Source: Owenia fusiformis (Eukaryota; Annelida; Polychaeta; Sabellida; Oweniidae). From it: a stretch of 64,000 nucleotides of DNA. The notes beneath the pieces were generated by a model, which was not told the DNA's origin, did not search any database, and was given only the letters and a program-made list of their open reading frames with translations. The stretch spans positions 38,721,366 to 38,785,365 of the forward strand of contig CAIIXF020000001.1 of NCBI GenBank assembly GCA_903813345.2, in the 5' to 3' direction. The position numbers and the translations under genes were made by a program. Of the stretch, positions 1 through 12,800 are shown one piece after another (positions within the stretch are counted from its first letter, which is position 1; every line of letters starts with the position of its first letter).

Positions 1-780
1 CAGAATCAAGATTATTGTGTGAAAGTTGTGCATATAAGGTGAAAACCATGTTTTGGTATACATGGTGATAATAAACAAATTTATTTTATTATGCACCTCC
101 CTTGAGAAATGCTTTATTTTAAAGATTGGGTCTACTAAAACAGAAGCCGAGCCAAGTTTTTTTTTTCGAGGATAGGTATTATGGCATACGGGATGGTTGG
201 AGATCTCGTTGCTTCAATACTGGATAGAACGAGATCTTGCTGCCTTGTATGGCAATAGACCCTGCAGCTCTTAACCAATCAGATTTGAGTATTTTAATGA
301 GGCGCATAATAAAAAACAATACCCAGCCCCTTCACAGCAAAATCTATTTTGAAACACATATATTTGCAGATTCAAGAGTTGAAATAGCTGATGTTCATTC
401 ACTTTTTAGGAGACACCAAGCCCCTCAACTGGCACTGGGAAGGTGCAATGTGACTGTGGAATATTTTATTTATCAACATCCCTGGATCCGTTCCGTATGG
501 ACCTGGATCTGATTTCAATACCATGCTAATAAATACAACAATGTAACTAATCCAAAGAGCATTCATGTTATACAGTTCATGTACATGGCCTATGAAATAC
601 AAGTTAAATTATTTGAAACATCACAGTACAGCCCTAATGGCTCCACTTTGACAAATTCAACTTTTTCATTTGAACATTGAAGATATATCCAATCCATGGG
701 CTTTCTATTGAATACCCATGATATATCATATCATGCTTATACCTGAGCAGATAATATTCATGAAAATCATACATAGTATA
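1..780. other. Region 3' of EIF2B4, no gene seen
   Basis: No coding similarity recognised on either strand; open frames are short and uninformative. Near 199-235 a small inverted repeat places AGATCTCGTT against AACGAGATCT around a 17-base loop. The rest is unique-looking AT-rich sequence, partly perhaps EIF2B4 3' UTR. Confidence 0.5.
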
Positions 781-784
781 ACTG

Positions 785-790
785 TTTATT
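785..790 (-). promoter_or_regulatory. Candidate EIF2B4 polyadenylation signal
   Basis: An AATAAA hexamer on the minus strand lies 91 bases past the EIF2B4 stop codon. It is the nearest canonical signal. The motif is common in AT-rich DNA, so support is positional only. Confidence 0.35.
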
Positions 791-880
791 TCAATTTTTA
801 TTTGACGTCTGAAATCACTATTGTAATGCAAATCATCATCAACAATAATCATGATTATCTCAAAAAAAATATTCCTAATT

Positions 881-3800
881 TTAAGATACTGTCTCCACTT
901 GCTTTACTCTGAGAACAACTGGCACTGAAGTACATGGAATCATCCCGATCTCTGTTATCACCATAGTAACAAGTTCAGATGGTGTGACATCATAGACAAG
1001 ATTTAAAAGATTGAGATGCGTATTGTCCTTCCAGTTAGTGAGGTATGTGTGAGATTGGTCAATATTTACAAGGTCATCAGGATCAGCTGAAAAAATGAGA
1101 AAAATCACAATGTAGTTCAATATCAAGAACATTATAAATCATCTCTGACATGAAAGGAACAATAATGCAACACTATTTCTGTAATAAATCTCCCAATTTT
1201 CATGGAACCTTCATGAATGTTCATGTGCAGATAAAGTGTTCATTGTAGGAAACAATGGAGTACTTACATAACATCTACAATTTTCAAATGTATAAAAAAA
1301 ATTACATTTTCTGTCAATGCATGCTTTCATGCCAAATCACTATGCAAGTTTAGAAATCTGTCAAATTTCAATATCTCGAAAAAAGAATTTTCAACAAAAG
1401 AATATTCATGAAGATTCAATCATTATTGTTATTGACTAAATTTCTCTTAAATTAGAGGTTCACATTTTTGTGTCACCTGTTCTCTCAACTGTCGAATACC
1501 TTTTATACAATACATATACTATTGCATGTGATATCATTTTATGTGATAGAAAAACTAAGCAAAATAACATCATAGTACACGATAATTATAAACACTAAGC
1601 AGAATGATTAAAAAACAGCATTTCTCAAGGCTTACCTAATTCATTAAATACAAATGAATCCGTTTGCACCCTCTCACAGAACTTGTAGGTTTCACAGCAC
1701 ACGAGGACTGGTACATTGCAAGCCTTGGCAAGTAGCGCCACCTGGGAACTTCCTACACGGGACATCACATAACCATTTGCCAACAGAGCATGAGCTCCTA
1801 GAAAAACCTTTGTTGCCTTGAATTAATAAAAAAACAGTTACTTGTTATTGACTTATTAAATGAATCTCTTGAAAAATCCAAGGTTTTTCAAAACAAAATT
1901 CAAAAGGAAAATGGCCCCTTGTAGAATTTCAATAGATTATATTTTTTTAATCATCAAAAACATGCCATATATCAAATCATAAGCCAATGTCAAGCTAGCC
2001 TCTTATATGAAATAGCCTCAGGACAAATAACTCAATACTGCACTGGCCAAAGGAGAAAATTGTATTGCAGTCCCCTAGAATCTAACCTCTCTCATCACAT
2101 ATGAAGCAGCATTTATCAACACATAGCTACACCTGATACCATGTTTCACAAGTCTGCGCAGCATTTCTCTGCCTGAAATAAACAAAATATAGTGTCTGAT
2201 TTCACAAACATATGAACAGAACTAGAAATCAGATTACCAATCTGTTAAGCTATGTTCACACCAACGGTGAATGCCACGCTTTAAATCGGCGAACAAAGCG
2301 CCATCATTTTTGTAATTTTTGTACATACCAACGGCGCTTTGATGGCGCTTTAAAGCGGCTTGTAAAGCGGCACCAAAGCGTAACAAAGCTTGATTAAAGC
2401 GGCGGGGTCGTAATAGGTCTTAGAAAAGCTCGAAGTAAAGCGGGCTATTCGGCAAGAGCGCCAAAAAATTTTAAACTGTTTAAAAATTTTGAGCGCTCTG
2501 TTACGAATTGATTAAAGCGCCGAGAGCGTATCAAAGCTTAACAAATCTCAGAAAAGCTTGACCCAAAGCGTAGGAAAGCTTAACATAGCTCTGATAGGTT
2601 CCTCACGCTTTGATCAGACGTTGTTACGCTTGAAATCACGCTTTAATAAGCTTTGATAAGCATTATTACGCTCTGATACGATTGCCAAGCTCTGTTGTGC
2701 ATTGTTACGTTCTGTTAAGCTCTGTCACGCATTGGAAAATGTAGAGATCGCCGATTTCATGGCGCTTTTGATCCAATGACTATATAAAGATGCAGTAGAT
2801 CCATAAAACCATTGCATCTTTGACTTGAGAACACGATGAACAACAAGATCCAGAAATTCCAGATGGACCAGAGCATGACCTATCTGAATAAGACATGATG
2901 TTTGACGCACGGTGTGAAAGAGCGTGAGGGAGCATGAGGAAGCTTGTCAAGCGTAACAAAGCCTAACAAAGCGTTTCAATTCTTAATTAAAGCGTCTCAA
3001 TTTGTTGGAAAGCTTGAGAGTCCTTCATGAAAGCGTAACAAAGAGTGTCAGATATTGATGAAAGCGTCTGACCTCGTGTCAGATCTTCATGCCAGATCGT
3101 AAAAAATCTTGAGACATCTTAACGAAGCGTGTAAAGTAGTAACAGACCGTGAAGAGACTGGGGTCCCCGCTTTGAACCAAGCTCTGTTAAGCTTTCCTAC
3201 GCTTTGGGTCAAGCTTTGCTGAGTTTTGTTACGGTTTGTTAAGCTTTGATACGCTCTCGGCGATTTCATCAATTCGTAACAGAGCGCTCAAAATTTTTAA
3301 ACAGTTCAAAATTTTTTGGCGCTCTTGCCGAATATTCCGCTTTACTCCGAACTTTTCTACGACCTATTACGACTCCGACGCTTTAATCAAGCTTTGTTAC
3401 GCGTTGGTGCCGCTTTACAAGCCACTTTAAAGCGCCGTTGGTGCGAACGCTTAAACAGTTTAAATTTTTTAGCGCTCTTGCCGAATATCCCGATTTACTC
3501 CGAGCTTTTCTACGACCCCGACGCTTTAATCAAGCTTTGTTACGTTTTGGTGCCGCTTTACAAGCCGCTTTAAAACGCCATCAAAGCGCCATTGGTGTGA
3601 ACGTAGCTTTATTATACATAGTGCATGTACATGTACTGACGATAAGAACTTTATGATGATTGTACAGGAGAAGGAGAAATGCGGATTACTCTACATAGGC
3701 AATCATGAACTTACAGGAAAAATACTACTACATACAAAACTTACACTTCAAAATCATCTGACATTTTTGTATTGACTACAGCTCATTTCACTGTTTTATT

Positions 3801-6800
3801 TCGTCAGTAGAACCCCATTTATGTACAATAGGAATATATTTTTCCATATATTATTGCACAATGATCTTTTATTTTTTATTTTTTTAGGTTTTACTGATGA
3901 AATAAAACAATGAAATGGGCTGTATATACAAACATGATATACTGCACTCCCAGTTAAATTAATTCCACTTTTGAAACACCATTTTCCTTGACAACCACAA
4001 AACAAGGGGACGGTTAAATATGTGCACTGTACCTTCTAGTTTTGGTCTTCCATCCACTACAATAACCCTAAATGTCTTTCCCTCATCATGAGCATCACAT
4101 AACACCCTTCTGATAAGAGATGAGCTGAAACAATTAGATAGAGTTGCCAGTTGATTTAATAGTTAACTGAAACAATTAGATAGAGTTGCCAGTTGATTTA
4201 ATAGTTATCTGATTAATATTGAAAAGGTTTTACTGCCTCCTACTGTTTCAGTTGGCAGTTTGAAACTGTCAAAGCCAACCCAACTTTTGACCTAATTATA
4301 CTAATGGTTTAATGTAATAACCCAAGAGGGCAATCATTCAGAATACCAATAGGCTATGCTGGAGCCCGGGTGCAAGAGCCTGTTGCTTTGAATAATAGAT
4401 TATTTGCATGGTAGCTATCACATACTTACACCAACTGACAACATGGTCACTAGATATAATATTACAACAAGTGCAGTTGAAAATGATCTAGGGATCTTGG
4501 CATATATAAACATCAAATGTCACCCTTCGATCAATGTCAAGGTTTTCAAAGATCATGTTCTGCAAATCTTTCAAGACATTGACACTTTCATACTATGAGC
4601 TTTTTCATATTCAATTTTTCATACTTCAATGTTGACGTTAAAGTACTTACCATGCATACACCACGATCACATCATTGTTGTTAATCTTGTCTCTAGCGTA
4701 GGTCTGAGAGATAGCTTTACCTGCCAGTAGCACCTTCTCTTGGATAAAACTATCAATAACTTCATAGAGGTTATTTTTAGCCTGGAACATATTTGAAGGA
4801 TATAATGGACTATTCATTGAATTTGTGAGTATCAATGAAATATGGTTTATTTGTTGTATAAATGTAGGTATTAAAACATTGACAAAGGCCATGGGTGCAG
4901 CTATGGTATGAACATAGATGAAGGCAAGATAAACTGGATATTAAAATGCTACAATCGGACATTATTTTCACATTTTTAGTAAAATTTATGTATGCCACTT
5001 GTGGTGGTGACTTAAAACATGATACATTATTGTAAAAATTTTTAGTTTTCGTGAAATAAAGTATGCACTCTGAGGATTTCTTTTAGAAAATAGACATGAC
5101 AAAGAATGATATGATATGGAAGTAATATACCGCTCAAAAAAGTTAAGAGGAAAAAGACTGGTCCTTTCTTTTTTTGATCGGTATATTTGTATGTTTGAAC
5201 AGCAACTTACAAGCAGGGCACGCCTTAAGCCAAATTTCCCTGCTGGTCAGCATGACCAGCAGTATTAAAATTCGAGGTGGTCAATTGTAGAATCAGCTGG
5301 TCACAATGACCAGCACCACTCCAAAACCTGCTGGTCATTGAGAGATTTAGCTGGTCAATGAAAATAAATCAGAAAAAACAAAAACATCACATCGTAGTAA
5401 AAATTATTTGATCGTAGTAAAACTCATTCATAGTCATCATGGCGCATGGATATATAATGAGTGATGAACTTATAACCTAAGCACTCATTACGAAACTTTT
5501 TCAACCGCCATTTTTAAAAATTGAACTGGAAATTATCATTTTGCGGCAATTTATGGCTTAAAAGGGACATAAATTATAGTTCTAGATGATCTAGGATTAC
5601 TGTGTAATCTTTCTAGCTATTCTGCATACCTTCAGAACCCCGCTTGGCGCCAAGTTTGGCCGGAATGATTCAACCTGCAGATTTTGCAAATGCATCGAAC
5701 TTGACCGGAAATAGAAATAGTTCCTGGGTAAAATTAGCATTCGCTACTTTCCGTTACCTATATTTGGATATATTCGTATATTCACGTGATACTGATTAAT
5801 TATGCATGCACTGACGTAAGAGTTGATTAATTATGTATGCAGTGACGTAAGGGCTGATCTATTAATGACACTGACCCCCGTGGATCATCGTCGAACAATT
5901 AACAAACGTAGGCTCCATTAATTAATATTAAATTAAATATAAGGGGCGTGTAAAGATGAATGAACAGCCACACTCCCAGCTAAGTTTAGGGGTCGTGTCA
6001 AGGTATCGGACAAAATATCCAGGCCGTATTTCCAGTTGACGAGTATGTATCGGTCAGTATGTCCGACAGTTTTTAATTTTTAACCGGTCCCATCAATATT
6101 CTACCGGACAAGTCCGACAGTCCGACGCTTAAGGCGTGCCCTGCTTACAAGTGAATAAAATCCTCAAGGTTTTTCACAATACAAGGTTTGTAAAGATATC
6201 AAAGTGATCTTGTAAGTTTAATGATCTCTGACATGTCTGAGCCAACTAGCTTTTGATCATTATTGTATGTTGAATATGCCAGAGAGCTGGTGTTGACGTA
6301 CCTTAGTATCAGACATATCAGTAGGTGTGTGGGTGATGTGCCACTTCAGATGTTTGATAGCATTTCCCATACTCACAGATAGAGGGCGGCACTGTATAAG
6401 GAAGCTGTAAATATTACATTTATTACAGATACGAAATAATATAAAAAGAATAAAATTCTACAATTATTTTGAAAAAATTACATATTTCTACATGAAAAAT
6501 AGAGAATAAGTCAATTTATCATAGCAACCAAATGAAAATCTTGCTTGTCAGTGTGTATATATTTAATATGACTTGTATTACCTGATGCACGGTTTGATTC
6601 TAGCATCTAGATCTCTGGCCAGTTCTTTCTGAGGTGGGGTACTGTAATCTGCAATCACCTGTGAAGAAAATATGTGAACTGATTATTTTAATCAAAAAAT
6701 GAAATAAACAAATTATACAGGGTGGGCTAAAAAGCTGTCCATGTTTTTGCAATATCTAAAACATCAAATAAAAAATATCAAAGAAAGCTTGACAATGAAC

Positions 6801-9800
6801 ACTTCAATTTTCAGAAATAAACCTATCTAATGTAAATCCAGTCCAGTGTACTATTGGTTACATGCTATTTCTGTGTAATTACTGTAATCGCCATATTAAG
6901 GGCCCATCCCTAATAAGCGCCCACCCCTCTTCACAGAGTTCAAGAAATATCGAGGAATGACCAATGACCGAATATATCAGAAAAATGAAATTTCCAAAGA
7001 ACTATATTTCTACACTGAGTTCTACCTGTTTGAGTGCAGCAAGGAGTGCGATACACCTGGCATTGGAGCCACACACCACTCCCTCTGCATACTGTAGGCC
7101 TAACTTCAACACAGCAGGATGAACTTTATTGTTGCTACTCCCAAGTCTGAAATATATGCAAAACATATAAGGAGTGATTAATTAAGGGAGATGAGGGAAC
7201 AGATTGAAAATGTTCCTGCAGATGACATGTATCCTCTGTGCCTTTATGTATACTCTACTCCCAGTTAATTTCGCGAGTTTTAATTTCGCAAATTTTGAGA
7301 AAACACGATTTCGGGGCTATTAAATTACTACTATGTCATCTTGGCCAACAACACGCGATTACCTCACAAAATATTCAAAATATCATCACCATGGAATACA
7401 AAATATGAAATTAAAAGTGTGATAATGTTGAATAGTTTAAACTGTAAACTTACGAGATGCTCTGTGTTAAAGACACTTGTCTTTCATACTGATGAAGATG
7501 GTTGAAATGTCGCACTTTCCTCTGAACACTTGCTCTTTGTGGAATTTGTTGCTTCTCTAAGTTTTTGGCAACTCTCTTCTGTGCAGTGACATCATCTACG
7601 CGCACATTGGCGGGCACTCTCTGAATACTTTGCTGGCTTTCTTTCTTGCTTTGCTGAGATGCTATAAAAACATATGAATAAACAAAGCATTAACATGACA
7701 AAATGTCACCATCTTATTCCTCACAATATTATGATTTCAATCTCAAGTCAGATTTGAACTTCCCGCCATCCAACCTGTTTTACCTCTTTTGACCTTGAGA
7801 AGGTCATTTAAGGTCAAATCTCAAATCTAAAGTCAGAATTGAACTTCTGAGAACTTGTAGATGATTTTGCAAAAAAACTGAAGTCAGTCAGAACAGTATT
7901 TTTTATGCAATGGGAAGTTGTAAGAATTTGTTATAGACACCACCCGCCATTAAAAAAACGAAGACCATAACAATATGTCATCGATTTTGGTGGTGACATA
8001 ATAACTACATTTATATGTAAGAACATGTAAGGCCCCTCTCTAAAATATGTACACAATATGCATATACAATTATGGTTAGATACATGTATGTATACTGTAC
8101 ACAGACTGTAATCAGAGTACAAAATAAAAAAGTTTATTAGAAAATTAACATAACACAATTATACAATTTTTGTTTGAGGCAATTACTTAAGTAATTCAAT
8201 TTATTTACCATTATCTAAACTGGATTTAACCAAGCATATCATCCTTTTCGAGAGTGAGTCTTTAGTTTTGCAATTATAGAGCACTGTAGCAAAGCTGGTT
8301 AATGTACCAGGTATCATCCCTTAATAATTTATTAGTTTAATAAATCTTGCATTTCGCAATTGCACTGTAATGTGTGACTTAAACATGGTTACTTGTGTAG
8401 TAGTTTGAAGGATAGACTTATGTAGTCTAGTGAATACATAGAGGTTATTTAATGGGAGGTTTTTGATACAGGGTTTATCTTAGGGAAATACAATATATCG
8501 ATATGAGTAGAGACCGACGGTTGATATATATCGTATTTACCGAGGGATATACCCTGTATCAAAAATCGAGCATTTAATAACTGATTTATTCTTTACTTAG
8601 TAGATTATGAGGGTTTATAGTCAAGTCCCCTGGCTCAGTATCTACTCTCTGAATTTGTGACGTCATAGATCTGATAAGCGGGTGATATCAGTGGGTGATA
8701 TATATATCATCAGCTCACTTCAGATATCAATTATATTCCTGCATGTTATCTACCTATAACACTACTAAGTATGGAATAAGAACTCTTACATATTAGAATT
8801 TTGATTATGAGTCTCTTTTTTATTGTATTTTTTATGTTTACCACCAATGAAGGTAAGCAATACCTCTTGGGTATATCCCATATATGGACTTTCGTTGTAT
8901 GAGTTGTGGACCACTCAGTCAAACAGCCTGAAGTACTTTATGCAAACAAGCAAATTACCTGAACCGGGGATCGAATCCGGGACCTATTGTGTAAGAGGTA
9001 CACTGCTCACTTTTAAATAAATAAATTTTTAAATTAAAGTGTTCCGCTCATAGAGGCTCAATTAATTAAATAGTAAGTTCATTTTATCTGATTATCTCAA
9101 TTTCTCAAGAATCTTGGCCTTACTGATTATTTTCATTAATATTAAAGGGAAATCTCTAATAACTAGAAAAACAGCAACTCCACGGAGTAGCAAATCCCAC
9201 CGAACAAAACATGTTTTGATAAAAAAATTGAGCCAAATACATCCAGTGGTATTTGAATTATCAAAGAGTATGACTTTATGGTTGCCATTTTGAAATTCAG
9301 CTGTCATCTTTAGATTTCTTCTTTAGCAGAGAATGTCCGTCCAATGGTATCTGGGTTATCAAAGATTACCTTTTTAATGAAAAACGGCAGCCATTTTGAA
9401 ATTCAGCTATCGCCTTTGAAATTTCTTCTGAAGCAGATTTCCTTTTTCCCTAAACATCAGCATATAAAATTGGAACCAAATCCATCCACTAGTATTTGAT
9501 TTATCATTAATTACGTTTTTTTACAAAAAATGGCGGCCATTTTGAAATTCAGTGGTCATCTTAAAAATTTATTTTTGAGCAGATCTTCTTTGTCTCTAGG
9601 CATCAGCATATAGAATTTGAACCAAATCCGTCAACTGGTATTTGAGTTATCAAAGGTTACGTTCTTTTATGAAAAATGGCGGCCATTTTGAAATTTAGCT
9701 ACCACCTTGAAAATCCCTTCTCGAGCAGAGCTCCTATGTCCCTAGGCATCATCATGTAAAATTTGAACCAAATCCATTCAATGGTAATTGAATTATCAAA

Positions 9801-12800
9801 GATAATGTTTTTTTATGAAAAATGGCCGCCATTTTGAAATTTAGCTGCCATCTTGAAAATCCTTTCTTGAGCAGAGCTCCTATGTCCCTAGGCATCAGCA
9901 TCTAAAATTTGAACCAAATCCATTCAATGGCTTTTGAGTTATCAAAGATAACGTTTTTTTACGAAAAATGGCCGCCATTTTGAAATTTGGTGGCCATCTT
10001 GAAAATGTCTTCTTGAGCAAGGCTCCTTTGTACCAAGGCAACAGCATATAAAATTTGAACCAAATCCATCAACTAGTATTTGAGTTATTAAAGATTACAT
10101 TTTTTCCGAAAAATGGACGCCATTTTGAATTAAGCGGCCATATTGAAAATTCCTTCTCGAGCAGAGGTCCTACACCTATAAGGCATAAGCCCATAAAATT
10201 TGAATGAAATCCGTCAACCGGTATTTGAGTTATTGCCCGGACACACGAACGGACGGACGAACGGACGGAAGAACGGACGGACGAACGGACGGACGGACGG
10301 ACGGCTTCTCTATATCCCCCTCGAACTTCGTTCGGTGGGATAATTATACACACATTATGTTATTTTTAAGAATATAATTTTTATTACTTTTCAGTGGTAG
10401 AATGTAGAATTACTTGAGTCACGCCCCATAAATCACAAATACCCCCTCAGGAATACAGAGTGTATTGATCAATGATTCTAATCCACTTCACCATTAATAT
10501 ATTTTTTGCATTATTATATTTTTGCATGAATGTTAGTTAAGCTGGTTCATTTACCTTGTTTTGTGTCATCACTCAAATATATTATATCTCCCTTTAGTAA
10601 AATTAAAACTAACTAACTAGCTATTTTAAGGAAATGTTCCTTAATTGACTTGCACTGCTATTGGGCTAGATGACCATGTGCCATTAGAATGGCTAGTTTT
10701 TAAATGATCGATATTGACTATATTAAAACATTTTACTGTGTTTTGATAAATATCAAAAGTATGTATACGATTATAGCTATCATATCAAATTTCAACAAAC
10801 CGATCAATCAATCAATCACCCAATAATCAATCAATCAATTTGACAACTATTAATTTGTTCAGTTAATTGTGTTTTGTCAATATTTTGTCTATAGAGGAGT
10901 ATTTATATCTTTTATTGTGCTAAAAAATCATATTCTCACATCCATTTTTGCACATTCCACATTTTGTGGATGATATGATATGAATGATATCCTAAAAAAT
11001 GATATCCTAGGCTTAAAAGAAAAAGTAAATGCACTGTAAAATAGCAATTTGTAATTTATGACGTAATTTAAAGGAAAAAGTCACAATAGTGAGTTTGTGA
11101 GACAATGTTTTTAACCATTGCTAACTTTTCTAAATTTTCATATAATTTTTTTTAATGTCAACCAGTTATTCACAATAATTACGCCATGTGTCTCCAAGAG
11201 TTTAGTAATATCATACAACATTTTGAAAATGTTATGACTGATAAAGGACCATGCACCTTTTTTCTTTACAGAAGGTATATGGTTATAGCTACCATATTAG
11301 GAGAGATGGTGTGGCAGGGAATATCCCTTTAAGGTGACACTATATATATGTGTCATTGGGCTAATCTTGAAGAATTTTTAAAATTTATAGATAAATAAAC
11401 ATTGTAGATATGCATATGGATAAATGGATTATTTCAATGGAAAACAATAACTCAGATGCGAGTAGGTAGATACCAGTTTCACCACCAGGTGGCTCATTCA
11501 GGTCAGATAGCATGGCGGGTATAGTAAAAAGTTCCATTTAACTTATATATTCATCAGTTTTAGTGGTTCAATTGTCATATCACCCTTATGTACTTGAATC
11601 TAATAGATATGCAAATTAAAATATGTCAAATGAATTTTGAATAGTTAATGACGTAAATCAAGATTATTTCTACTCGCATCTAGTCTATTACATGCACAGT
11701 TTAAGGTCTACCACACATATAAATAATTACCTAACTTTCTATATTCATCCTCTATGGCTATACAAAAAATAACAACATATAAAATTTATGGTAGAAATTT
11801 TTCTTATTTTTAGCAACTACGTCCAGTTCTCCATTGCAACTTTCATAAACCATCTTATTTCTTCACATATTTCTTTCTGTGTACTTCAATGTCAAAGCAT
11901 TGGCTTCCAATTTGGAAGGAAATAGTCAAAAGGCTCAGTTATTCGTCCAATGTAGGTGTTAGGCTTTGGCCATCCAGCCCAATAAACAACCTCCCCTCCA
12001 GACAACCATGCTGCCCACCAGGAAAATGTCCCAGTAGACATAATTATATGATCACAATGTGACAGTATTGCTAGATCTACTCCAGCTGAATGTCCAACTG
12101 AAAATGTCAAATCAGGTGATCGGATATTATCTTGTGCCCATTTTACATCATCAGTGCATATTATGAAATGGACGTGTTTAAATTTGATCCTGAAATACTT
12201 CATCGCATTCTGAAAATATTGTTTTGGTGCACTACGGTATCCCATATTGTAACTACGTTCAGATCCTGCCATATCTGATCTCCTTATATGTATTCCAACC
12301 AGTGCTGTATGTTTATTGCTTTTAAAGTCTCCATTATTGATTAGAGTTTGGTTTATAAACCTCATGGCAATGCTATCAATTGATGGTTTAAATGTGAACT
12401 GTCTTCTAAGATCTTCTTGAATTCCTCTCAGGTATTTCCATGATTGAAAGTAACAACAAAGTTTAATGTTGGTGTTCCCTGGAATATCTTTCGTCATAAT
12501 ACTCTCATCATATGCGCTCGCCTTCTTTTCATTCATCTGAATTGATGGAAAAGAATTTTGATTCTCTTTATCTAATAGAACACCAGATCGGTTAATATTA
12601 AATATCCCATCAAGGATTTCTGGTGGATAAACTGGAAACATCTGATAGTGTTTTGACATTGCCATTACAGCTGCAAATTGGAACATGTTATTTCCTAATC
12701 TGCCAATTCTTGGTACACTTACCCACCCTCTACCAGTTGTCTGGTTTTGATTCACACGTAGAGCATTACTTATCTTATGAGCTCTATCATTGTTCATTGG

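Noticed and set aside
10069-10353. Reverse-strand frame rich in SVRS repeats
   Set aside because: It is the translation of the GGAC minisatellite, not a gene.
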